Shown here one piece after another: positions 30,963-42,496 of a stretch of 60,000 nt of DNA. Location: NCBI GenBank assembly GCA_030704615.1, contig CM060734.1, positions 40,814,042 to 40,874,041 of the forward strand, given 5' to 3'. The number at the start of each line of letters is the position of its first letter. The stretch's first letter is position 1. The DNA is from Takakia lepidozioides (lineage: Eukaryota; Streptophyta; Takakiopsida; Takakiales; Takakiaceae). The position numbers and the translations under genes are program-made. The notes under the pieces were generated by a model. That model saw only the letters and a list, made by a program, of their open reading frames with translations, ran no database searches and had not been told where the DNA came from.

Positions 30963-33258
30963 TTGTCATGCAGCACGGTGGGGTTTCAAGTCTGGAGTCA
31001 GACCCAGAGACTTGGTCGGCATCAGTGTCGGGGCCAGGTTATTCGTGGTGATACGCCTACCATGGACACTGATTGTATTGGAGACCGAAGACAAAGATGG
31101 AAGGCGGAGGAGAATCTCAAAAACAACTGTGATAGCAGTGGGGATGGGAGCGCAGTCTGTAAGGAAGGCCTGTTGAAGGAAGTAGAGCACATTCTGGACC
31201 TGATGGAGCAACGAGGCTTTCGGGAATATCGCGACACCTGTTCTCATCTCTTGCAAAGGTATGCTAGGACGGGGGCCTTGGCAGATGGTAAGGAGGTCCA
31301 TGCCCACATGATGAAAAGTGGATTTGAGCCAGACATCTACCTAGGAAACACCCTTGTGAGCATGTATGTGAAGTGTGGGGCTGTTGTGGATGCCTGCCAA
31401 GTGTTTTACAAAATGCCCAAACGGAATGTAATCTCATGGAATGCGATAATTACAGGATTAGCTCACCAAGGGCATGGTGAAGAGGCTTTTACACTCTTTC
31501 AGCAAATGCAACAAGAAGGCTTCCAGCCAAACCGGATAACCTTCATAAGCATCCTCAATGCATGTTCATGTCAGGGGCGCCTGGAACAGGGCAAGTGGCT
31601 CCATGCGGGCATCATAACAGCTGGGTTTGAATCAGACCTCCAAGTGGCAACTGCCCTCGTTAGCATGTATTGTAAGTGCGGGAGTGTGGTGGATGCCCAA
31701 CAAGTGTTCCTCAAAATGCCTGAACGAGATGTGATCTTGTGGACTGCGATGATTGCTGGATCTGCCCGCCATGGTCCTGATGAGCAGGCTTTTGAGCTCT
31801 TTCAGCAAATGCAAAGTGAAGGAATGAAGGCAGACAAGGTCACTTTCATTAGCATTTTGAACGCATTTGTCAATCCAGCAGCTCTGGAACAAGGGAAGTG
31901 GGTCCATGAGTGCATCATCAAAGCTGGATTTGAGTCAGATGTCAGGGTAGGCACTGCCCTTGTGAGCATGTATTGCAAGTGTGGGAATGTAGAGGATGCA
32001 CTCCGACTGTTCTCCAAAATGCCTGAACGAAATGTTGTCTCATGGAATGCAGTGATGGCAGGAACTGCTGAGCGTGGTCGCAGTGAGGAGGCTTTGGAAC
32101 TCTATCGGCAGATGCAGAGAGAAGGCATGAAGCCTGACAACGTCACTTTCATTAGTATCCTCAACGCATGCTCCACCCTAGGCGCCCTGGAAGAGGGCAA
32201 ATGGGTCCATGCACACATCATAAAAGCTGGATCTGAGGGAGATGTCTGTGTTGGGACTGCCCTTGTGGACATGTATGCCAAGTGCGGGAGTTTGGGGGAT
32301 TCATGGCAAGTGTTTGACAAAATTCTAGAGCGAAATGTTGTCTCATGGACTGCAATGATTCTGGGATATGCCCAGCATGGGCATGGGAAGGAGGCCCTCC
32401 AACTCTTTGAACATATGCAACAGGAGGGGATGAAGCCAGACGAAGTCACATTTGTTGGTATTCTCTCTGCTTGCAGCCATGCAGGCCTAGTTAGTGAAGG
32501 CCATTATTACTTCTTATCGATGAGCCGAGATCATGGCATCACACCAACAGAAAAGCACTACGGCTGCATGGTGGACCTTCTTGGTCGTGCAGGGCATTTG
32601 GATGAGGCAGACAACTTCATCAGCAAAATTCCATCTAAACCAGGAGCTCCAGTGTGGGGGGCTTTGCTTGGTGCCTGTAGAGTCCATGACAATGTTGACC
32701 TAGCAGACCGTGCTGCAGAACGTGTTCTGGAGTTGGAACCACAAAATGTGTCAGTGTATTTGCTGTTGTTAAACATCTATGCTGCGGCTGGCAGGCGGGA
32801 TGATGTACTAAAGGTGAGAAAAATGATGGCCAAAAGAGGTGAAAAAGGAGCCAGGTTGCAGCTGGATTGAGGTGAAGAACAGGGTACACGCATTCGTTGT
32901 AGGAGATAGAACACACCCACAAACACAGGAGATCTATGCAGAGTTACAGAGATTGACTAGGCAGATGAAAGATGCGGGATATATTCCAGACACTCGCTTT
33001 GTCTTGCATGATAGCGATCAACAGATGAAGGAACAGGCTCTCTGCTCTCACAGCGAAAAGTTGGCAATTGCTTTTGGGCTCATCAGCACGCCCCCTGCGA
33101 CCCCTCTCCGGATAATGAAAAACCTTCGGATATGTGGTGATTGCCACAACGCCTCCAAGATCATCTCCAAGATTGTTCATCGTGAGATTATTGCAAGGGA
33201 CGCCATCCGCTTTCATCACTTCAAGAATGGGGTGTGTTCCTGTCAGGATTATTGGTGA
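30963..33258 (+). pseudogene. PLS-class PPR-DYW protein, frameshifted once
   Basis: Intronless PPR gene of about 764 codons in two frames: 30963-32870, then 32839-33258. Tandem P, L and S repeats run from about HLLQRYARTGAL (e.g. KCGSVVDAQQVFLKMPERDV, EGMKPDNVTFISILNACS), followed by the E region and a complete DYW deaminase domain: [11 protein letters not shown] (HxE zinc site), CGDCHNASK, ending CSCQDYW. DYW proteins of this class edit C to U in organelle transcripts. Near 32841 the gene reads AGAGGTGAAAAAGG where two extra bases (GTGTG instead of GTG) would restore [15 protein letters not shown], so one 2-base loss separates the repeats from the DYW domain. Either a young pseudogene or an assembly error. 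The true start may be a later Met, such as MDTDCIG. Confidence 0.9.
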
Positions 33259-36200
33259 TGGGTGAGAAGCAACAAGTCTTGGGTCAATGTCTTGCAGGCT
33301 ATTTGGACTCTCTAGGGGTCATCCTCATGTGCCATAGTTCTCCAGGTATGATGGATCAAGGGTCTCTCTCTCATAACCTAGTGGGCTGAAACCTCCCAAC
33401 CAGCTGCAGAAGGTTTGGTATCCTCCAGGATGTAAGTGTACGTCAACCAACGTTGGCAGGCTACTGCATATCAGTAAATCTCTCTCCTTTCCTGCTCATG
33501 GGTCACGCCAGCCCCTGGTCCCCTCCCCTTTAAAGGAAGCTAGAGATCTCTGCCGCTGGCCCATGGCAGGCCAAGAGAAACCAGTAGGATCCGGGGGCAA
33601 AGAAACACACCAAGCACAGGAAGTATGGAAGAGGGGAGAAAGCTTAACCTTCGCAGAAAAGGCAATCCCAGCTGAAGGGAGAAGGCAAAAGACACACACC
33701 TAAGACAAGCTCTAGACGCCGGCAGGAGAATGTATGAAGGCTAAAACCCAAATTACACCTGGGAAGGCCAGACCGAAAAAGGCAGCCAGAAAAAGCAAGC
33801 TACATGTCATGAAGAATTGCAGTAGCCAGCTGGGAAGGCTTCTAATGCATTCCCCTAGTCAATAGGGGAAAGAAATGCACCACTTTAACAGTGTAATCTA
33901 GCAAGCAAGGCATTAGATTCCTCACCCTTTGAGCCTGCTGCAAGATAGACATTGCTCTTGTGACAGTAAAAATCGTTTTGAACCAGATGCTGCTCCTTAT
34001 AAGCCCACCATAACCTGCTCATTCTGCAATGCAGGCAGTATCTGCCTTTCAGATGTGTCAGAAGTGTACTGTAGGCAATCTCAAATTGGATATTCCTTCC
34101 TGCCAGAGACTGTTAGCTATGAGTATGAGGAACCGAAGTGCTTAGCAGTTTACCAGCATAAGGCACTCTGCCATCATGCAATGTTGTAACATTCAATAAA
34201 GCTATCAAGGGCTTCCTCCCCTTTCACTGGAAGAAGAAAAAGTAGAATTATACAATAAAATTGTTGAGAGAAACAAAATATAACACTTTAAGAAAATGTG
34301 GAACTCACCTCACTCTGACTAGCTAAGTACGATAGAAATGCAATTCTAAGTATATGAAGGAGTCCTCGAGTCCATTGCAAATGGTTACTTACTAGAGAAA
34401 CTATTGTTTTCGGAGGTATTAACTAGGGAAGGTTAGGAGAAAAGAATCGAGGCATGGTCTCTCCTTAGGGACTCGAGCCAGTAATTAAAGCTCCTTCCAC
34501 AGATTTTGTTTCTTGCATAAAGTGACTTTGGGTTTTGTTGTCAGGGAGTCTGATAGTGCAGACTTAAGTACATATAAACGTGAACGTGTTGCATAATTCT
34601 CGTTCCGAGCCTGGCTTTAGAATAGAGAACACGAAGCCATGGGGCATTTTCTTAGGCCCAGACACATGAAGAAGATCTGACAGTATTCTCCACTTCTTTT
34701 GTCTCAATTCAATCCGTTGATCATTCTGCTACTTCAGCCCTTCAAGATGATCCTAGAGTCTCACTTAGCAGTTTTAAGAACCCACGATGATGTTATCATG
34801 CTGCTGTGAAACGTCATGAGCAAGCACATGCTGATCTACCTATGTGGCTCAAGCCGAAAGAAGGAAGGTTTGGAAGATCGGAAAAGCATACATTCTGTGT
34901 GTCAGGATCAAGCCTGCTGCCATCCTTGAACTACTCAAGTGCTCTTATCCTTGTTATATGGAGTAGTGGGGTTTACGATTGGCCTTTATCCAATTTTGAC
35001 ACATGTGGGTTGGCGCCTTGCTACCACGTCCAAGAAGGCATAAAGGTGAACACTGTAGCTTGGCCCGGGGTGCTGAAAGTCGCTTTGTCTAAGTACATGC
35101 TATCTCTAATGTAGCAACTGGTAGCAACTAGCAACTTCATTTGGGAAGATGGATTTTATCCACGAAATTGCTCGGAGGAAACAAAGAGATCCACAAGGGA
35201 CCGACGACTCAGAACTATGTAGCTTTGATGCAGTTGCCGACATTCGAAAAATTAATTTGCTCAAACGGAAACCACCTGTCGACAAATTGCGCACCACTCA
35301 TCAACTTGTCGAACATCTCTAAAGTATTCAGTAGTTTGCTCATCAAGTCTTCTCGCAGTGAGGCTTCAATGGAATTGGGCATTGTATAAAAGTTGTTAAA
35401 TTGCAATACCCAGAAGAACGAATCAAACAGATTGTTGTCTTTTGTGAACGACTTGTGTACTTCAAGGTCGGTCCGTGCCCTGTCAAAAATCGAGGCCCGT
35501 CCAACTATGGAGCCCAATCTGGAGGGGACAAGTTGAAAACTGTCCCCACATTTTGGCCTTCTAGTCCCTCTTGTCTTATTTGCTTCACCTACCCCCAAAC
35601 TTTTCTGACCCGCCTTTTTTGGACAGGCTTCGCGTCTCGAGTCTGTAATTCCCAGAACCATGAAGTTTCGTCATATCCGTCGCTACGAGGCTGCCCAAGG
35701 TAGCAGCTACAAGTGTAATTAAGTAATTTCAAACACTCTCCACTTTCGGTCTACTCATTAGTCCTTTGCAAAGTACCTCTGGAATTGATGTCTCAGGTTC
35801 AATCATTATAGATGTCACGAGGCAGTCAGAGTCGGTAGGGACTTGACCCACAATAAATTTTGAGACTTACCTCAGTATTATGGCATTAAACGTGTGGGTT
35901 CGTGTGGCTTGCCATTGAACTTTGAAGATATGTTTTTTTTGCTCCTCAACCACCTCGCTTTCTGGGTTCCAGTCCTCCGGTCTTAGATGATCGGAACAGG
36001 CCATAACCTGCAGGCACAACGGACATACATATAAGTTACAGCTCCTCTTTTGGTACGGGACGCGCAATGCTTTAGTAAGCTTTTGTGCCTTGGTGTCCGT
36101 TGCCCAAAAGGTTGGCAACCACCTCCAATTTCCGTCGCACTGGACGTCAGTCTTAATGGATTCGTGGCCTGGACACAGACTTCGTGGATAAAGTGAGGTT

Positions 36201-38980
36201 GTTGCGTGGTTTTGCCTAAAATTCAGAATAATATCCTTCTGCAAATTTGCTCGTCGCCTTGCAAGTCAGGCCAAACCAGATCAGCTTGCAGGCAATTGCA
36301 GGTGTGGATAAGCCCAAAGGAAAATCATCCGTGGGAGCTGTTGGAGCTCGTTTGTCTTCTACTACATATTTGCGAACCCACCTCTTTCACATCCCTGAGT
36401 CTTCACCAGCTTCCCATGGGTACCTCCTCAGCCCATAACACACTGTTGGATTTCCACTGTATAGCTACATTCTTTTCAATTTTCCGATCACTTTAGTCCG
36501 TGATCCTTCAACACACAGGAGTAGCCTATGGCAACTCCTCGTAAGTCAAGTTCACATAAACACAGCCAACAATGCCTGCATGGGAGTCAAGACTCAAATC
36601 CACATACACTTTTGCCAACAACTGCAACCGGGAGTCAATCTTGGGCTCATGTGGGTGAGTCAAAGGTGCTTGGATCCCCAGCTTTAAAAGCAAAAGGAGA
36701 CTTGAGCCCATGGGCCTGTAGCGCATCTTTGCCCTTCCCAGTCACTTCCTTCCTCTTGCCACAGTCTGAAATCTGGACTTTAGCGGCGGCTTCCCAGCCA
36801 TTTGCCCTTCCAAAGGCCAATTGTCAAAAGTGCCCTGCAAACTGAAATGTCCGCCCTTCACACTGGAAAAAGCTGGTGCTCAAACAACTTGTCCTGGATA
36901 TATCTAATAAGAAGCTAACTCCACAGGCCAGCGTAACTTCCCAGAGGGCTACCACCATGCAAATCGCCCCCCACATCAATACCTTGGGAAGCACAACTCC
37001 CCCAGTCCCCACCTTCCTCCCAAGTCTAATGCTCTTCAACTCAACCTTCTGGCACACCCAGGATAGCCCGGCCGGGTAGTCCTTTACACGTGGCACGGTC
37101 TGAATTTGGCGCCTGCCGCGCTGACGCATGGCACTTTCCTACACGTGTGTTCGGATGACGTCTACTTTTCGCGCCGGCTCCAACGTGGGTAGTTGCGATT
37201 TTTTATTTATTTTTAAATTTTTTAAATTCAACGCTGATTTTGTGATCTCTGTCCCTTGCAGAGAAGTATCCAGTCGTTGCGGATAGGGTCTTACTTAATG
37301 CCGATGTGGCAGCCCACCATGTACATCTCATGACTGTACCCTTCAAAAAAACAAAACCGCATTGTTGGGGACGAAACAAAAGTAATCGACTCCGGCCTCC
37401 ACAAGATGTAACAATTCATCCAATAACACGCAAAAACAACTCAAGGAATGAAATCTCGCCCACACCAACCAGCACAGAACAGCATTGCCGGGAATGATAT
37501 TTCTTACAACCCCCAAGAACTCCGCCCACACCAACCAGCACAGAACAGCATTGCCGGGAATGATATTTCTTACAACCCCCAAGAACTCCGAATCGACTGA
37601 TCTATGTATCCCAATTCATTTGGGGAGTTGGGGAAGGTCGGAAAACCGGACACGGTGGGAAAGGGCAATCGCGTAGATCGCGGGTGGCTTGGAGAGGAAG
37701 AAAGTGGCTCGACCGGACCTAGACACTTGTATTCCTGAAGTTTCCAAGTTTTTGCTCTTGGAATAAGTTATGTATGCACATTTCACGGTTTTGCCTTGAG
37801 AGGCCATGTTTCGAAGACAGGAAAGTTCCCAAAGGAAAAAAAAGATAGCAAGCAGAGCGTGGCGGGGGGCCACCCGGTGCTTCTTAGGTGGCCGCCGCGG
37901 GTGGCCCGGTGCCGGGCCGCTGAGCCCGCACCATAAATGACCGATGAGCTCCGCGGCCCTGCCCCGGGCGCCGTGCCCGCGCTGGGCCTTGAGTCCTTCC
38001 GTTAAGTTTCCGAGTTGTGGAAGAAACGTAAAATCCTTTATCTTTATCCTTATAAAAAGGCACTTCCTCCAACCAGTCATGTCTTCAGCACTGCAACGTG
38101 ACGTAGTATCTACTATTAATAAACCTGAATCTAGATCGTTCACTTATACATATTAAACAATAAAAAACACGATAATATTTATAAACTAATAATTAAAAAT
38201 ATATTTTCCAGTTTGTATTTTTATATTTTTATATTTTTTATCGTGGTAAAGGGTTCTCAGGATTTGTGGTGGTCTGAAGGGAATCCGAATCATAGTATGA
38301 TTCTCTCTCTCTTGGAATGAGATAAAATGTATTTCCATTGGAATCACCACCACATTACTCACAAAAATGTGATGGAACAATTCCTTTGCGAACTTTCACG
38401 GTAGCCAGCCTAGGCAACTTCCTATTCTAGGGAAAATAATAGAATAAAAATGAGTAATTACTGCGAAATAGCCCCTAGAGCGATATAATTATTAATAGTT
38501 TTTTTTTTGTATTATTTAGAATACTCAAAATGGAGGGAAGCAGTTAATAGAGGGAAGGCGGCGGTAGGGAAAAGATGGTAGGGTAGGCCGGGTCGTGCGC
38601 TGAACACCGCGTGGCGATTGCCGGTTGCATGGCATTATGGCACCGGCGGTAGCAGGTAGCAGGTAGCAGGCAAGCTCGCTGCTCACTTGTCCAGCCGTTG
38701 CCTTGGTGACGAGAGAGTGCGCGGGGCTATGCTCAGTTTGTGTCTCCTCCTCTTGCTGTGAGGCCCTATTTGGGAGCGTTTCTGCATTCTCGGCTCCTCA
38801 TCCTGTGAGGAAATTTTTGTGAGCGCGTTTGTGCAATCTCGGCTCCTCCTCCTGTGACGTGTTTATGCAATCTCGGCGGTAATCGGTCCTGGCTGTGTGG
38901 GACACGAGACACTGAAACGTCGCATAGTCTTGGCTGCTGCTGTTCCCTAGTTTCTTTTGGCGCAGAGTGGAGGAGATTCT
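33259..38980. other. Long gene-poor interval
   Basis: There is no gene I can support in 5.7 kb. Open stretches exist (35149-35322 plus, 57 codons starting MDFIHEIARRKQRDP; 35215-35661 minus; 36824-37129 minus), but none resembles a known family. Notable composition: AT-rich runs at 37200-37240 and 38150-38240, a GC-rich patch at 37858-38010, a 66-bp tandem duplication (37457-37588), and three copies of TAGCAGG near 38650. Parts may be decayed transposon sequence. Confidence 0.4.
37457..37588. repeat. Tandem duplication, 2 x 66 bp
   Basis: The units 37457-37522 and 37523-37588 appear identical by eye. As 66 is a multiple of three, the open minus-strand frame (37343-37582) repeats 22 residues. 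Near-identity suggests a recent duplication. Confidence 0.85.
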
Positions 38981-39093
38981 GATTGCACAGTAGGATACTG
39001 GCGCAGGAGAAACGTTTGGTAGCTTTGAGACTGTCTCAATACATGCCGGGTAGGGTTCCTCATCTGTTCGTAGAGGGAAGACACGACGTATCC

Positions 39094-42000
39094 ATGGCGG
39101 ATCACCTCACTCTCGATGTGGACCGCCTGGTAGCTTTGTCCCCCGTTGAAAGCTCAAGCTCCTCACTGGCAGAGAAGACGGATAGCTGCCCTGAGCCCTT
39201 GTACCATGCCATATCTATTGATGTAGGCTCTGAGGGTGGGAGGAGTGTAACTACTTCCCCACAGCATGCAGCTGGAGTTGCGGCACCGAACGGGATTGTA
39301 ACAGATATCAGTGCTCCAGCGGTGTTGGCTTCTGGTGAAGCAGGGGGTAATGTTGTAGCCGAGTGTCGCATATGCCAAGAAGAAGACGAGATTGGGAACC
39401 TAGAGACTCCATGTGCTTGCTCCGGGAGTGTGAAGGTAGACTACTTCTAGCTCGCCTGCTTTTATCTGTGTAAGAGCAACAGCTCTGTCTGTGTGTCTGG
39501 TTGTGTTGTATTGGTTGCTAAAGCTACTGCCATAAGATGGAGGGCGGTTTGGGGAAAGCGAGAGAGTCGGCGTTGCACGTCTCATACACTTTCTTATGGT
39601 TGTCTTCTTCCGCGGTCCGTGTCCGAGAAGGTATAGACCAGGTCGACGGATCGTAGTGTTTGTTTTTGCACTGGATTTCAAGGCGGAAGGTGTATGGAAT
39701 TCCAAGAGTGTGAATTCCACCAATATCCTCATTACATCCTGAGAGTCGCTTGTGAGGGAAAACTTAGTGAAGGATTATTGCCCGGGAGGATACAAGTGGA
39801 GAGTGGAACGCGTGCATGATAGTCTCTGCACGGACCCTAGAGCAGGGAGCTTGGTGTTCGACTACAGTCAAGGCCATGAGATTGCTTCCTTCGGCTTGTT
39901 TCTATTGAGCTCTATCTCCTGGTTTCAGGGACACAGTCATATGTGTATTTGTACCCAAGGGTTTGACCAATCCTGTTTTGATCTTTTGGAGGATAATGTC
40001 CCAGACATTGTCATGAATATTGGAGCAGTTTGGTATTTGGCAGGTGATCTGTCACTCCTAACTGATTCGTTCCCTCTCTGCATGTGTCTCTCCCAAGGTG
40101 TTTGTGATTACTGGCTGTGTTTCTGACAACTGCTGTTGATTGCTACTGCATGTGGCAGTTTGCACATCGCAAGTGCGTACAGCGCTGGTGCAATGAGAAA
40201 GGGGACACGGTCTGTGAAATTTGTCACCAGGTATGGCCTTTGAAGTTGTTGAGTAACAAATGGCTGTTAACTTGTCTGTTTAAAAAGTATGCGAGTTGGT
40301 ACTCATTAAAGTTTATGGACCAGTAGAGGACAAAGTCTAACTCTTGGATTTATTATTTTGCAGCCATATCAAAGTGGCTATACAGCACCCCCAAGGCCAC
40401 CACATACCGACAGTATGCCCATTGAACTGAGGTACAAATGTAAATTTGTCACTCTGAGAATGTAGGCACTAGTTTTGATAGTCTAGTGGAGTAGTACACA
40501 ATTCTCGCATTGGACTTGCAGCACTGTGGATTTCGCATAGCTGCTGATCAGTAGCTACTATCATGCGTTGTCCATGTAGCATTTTGAGCAAGCTTGAAAT
40601 GGAGATGGATAAGGAGTCCTTACTTTTATGATATGAACAGTTCAAGCCAGCTAGTTCCTACGATTTGCGTGGTCCCTAGGTCATTATTAGGTTTGCAAAC
40701 CACAACTTTACTTCTATAGAAGGCAGATAGGATATGGTGTCCTTCCTTCCTTATGGGGTTATGAACGATACAAGCCAGAACAACCACTTCCTGAGCCTTT
40801 GGGTAGTCCTAAGGAGAAAATCTTCACATTGCAGTGGGATCAATGTCAAAGAGTTTGGGTTGTTTGTCTGTTTGGTTGAAGTGTAGCAAATTCAGTCATT
40901 GTTGTGGGAAGTTATGGATTGGGTGTTATGGTTTTACATGATTCCGGAGTCCCCTCATGTTACTTAAATTTGTGTGGTGGGGATGCTTTGCTGTCTCAGT
41001 GGAGAGTGGGGAATCACAGGCTCGCATCAGTTGGAATTTCGCGACCCTCGAATCCTTGCTATGGCTGCTGCTGAGCGTCACTTTCTAGAGGCTGAGTATG
41101 ATGAGTATGCCTCAGCTAATGCTAGTGGCGCCGCTTGCTGCCGCTCAGCAGCTCTGATTGTAAGTAGTAATGCCGTGTCTTCTGCGACTTGATAGTTGAT
41201 TTTGTTGGAAAGCCCTTGGCTGATCTAGTGCTCATTGTTTGAATAATGGAGGATTTTGCCCCTCATCTCACTTTTTGGTCACGTATTGGATCTATGTTGG
41301 AGAATGATGCTGAGAGGATGTCTTACTCACGCCGATGGTGTACTGCTGGGATTATGGCAGTTGATGGCTCTGTTGCTCTTGCGCCATGCACTGTATATGG
41401 CTGCTGCAGGTGCGGATGAGGATCCGTCCACATTCTTGACAGTAAGTTTCCATGTTTAAAAACACAACTCCTATTGCACTGGTTGTTTAATGCTGGATTG
41501 CTAGTGAGTTGTTGATTTTGAGGTCATTCCTGGAGGGATCTTACCTTGTTTAGCTATATCAGCAACTAACACTGTGAAATTGTTGGATGGGTGGATTGCA
41601 GCTGTTTGTATTGAGAGCTGCAGGATTTTTGTTGCCTTGTTACATCATGGCCCGTGCCATGAACATTTTGCAGCGCCGCCGGCAGAGACAGGTACCAGAT
41701 CCTTGTCCGTGACCTCAAAAGGTCCGTCGCCTAGGAGAATGATTGGAACATTTCTTCTGGCGACGCCAGAACTTTTTGTCTCAAATGATTATGAAACATC
41801 CGCAAGAATGGGACAGTTCAAGAAGAGATTTTGTATCTGGTGTCATGTATCGGTGTGGTCTAGCGAAATCGTGTAAAGAGTTGTCCAATAGTGACCGACC
41901 CATTGTTTGTTCTTTTTATCACCAGTCAGTGGCATTCTGTTTGATTTGAGTTTTGGCAAAAGCGTAGGGTTAGGGTTAGGGTTTCTAACAAGATGGAAAT

Positions 42001-42496
42001 GGATGGACTGTGGCACAAGAGGGATTATAACTCACTGTATGTTTTTAGCTGCGCTGTAATATGGCAAGATGAACATTATGGACCATGTTAGTGGGAATAA
42101 ATAAAGTGAAGAGAGAAAGTATAAGTGCAGTTAAACATGAACTTCTGAGCTACTGGGAGCTGTCAAGAATGGGAAACTCATGGAACCTGAAAGGCATCCT
42201 AATTCTACATACCAAGCATTGACGTTTGTAGTGCTGCATTGTCGTCAGATAGAACTGTTAGACACTCGAATAGTTGTCTCCTGCTCTAGTCACAGGCTGT
42301 TAAGACCCAAAGTTCTGCCTCATTGCCCACAGGTGTCTATGGTTGTCTGATCAGCAATGATGGTGTTGCTGTCTTGTTCTCTCAGGAGGCGATGGCAGCT
42401 GCGGAAATGGCAATCTTATTGCAAGGAGCACAGGCACGTGGAACGCTGCGCTTCTCGGTCGCTCCTGGCACCTCTCCTGCCCATGAGCTTCCTTAA
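39094..42496 (+). CDS. RINGv (MARCH-type) membrane E3 ubiquitin ligase, 7 exons
   Basis: Plant RINGv family with C-terminal membrane domain (DUF3675 type). Exons: 39094-39435, 40159-40230, 40364-40431, 41000-41159, 41361-41441, 41602-41691, 42386-42496; all GT..AG, 924 bases, 307 aa. The C4HC3 RING-variant spans residues about 91-138 across exons 1 and 2: CRICQEED, CAC, FAHRKCVQRW, CEICHQ. Exons 4-6 encode LEFRDPRILAMAAAERHFLE, a hydrophobic span LMALLLLRHALYMAAAGADE and LFVLRAAGFLLPCYIMARAM, two transmembrane segments as in the family. Such ligases ubiquitinate membrane proteins in endomembranes; the substrate is unknown. MADHLTLDVDRL at 39094 matches the usual family start (MGDHL..VDRL); an in-frame ATG exists at 38983. 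Confidence 0.93.
40931..40966. repeat. Short dispersed repeat, copy 2 (inverted)
   Basis: Reverse complement of bases 1-36 with two mismatches. It lies just before exon 4 of the RINGv gene. Confidence 0.5.
41965..41984. repeat. Short telomere-like run
   Basis: Three consecutive TTAGGG-like units ending GGGTTT lie in the last intron of the RINGv gene. On the minus strand this reads as a telo-box (AAACCCTAA). It is too short to be a relic chromosome end with any confidence. Confidence 0.6.

Noticed and set aside
30966-32922. Long antisense frames across the PPR gene
   Set aside because: They mirror the repeated PPR codons on the opposite strand and have no features of their own.
35149-35322. 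57-codon plus-strand ORF starting MDFIHEIARRKQRDP
   Set aside because: It looks protein-like but is short, isolated and matches nothing I recognise; noted in the gap entry only.
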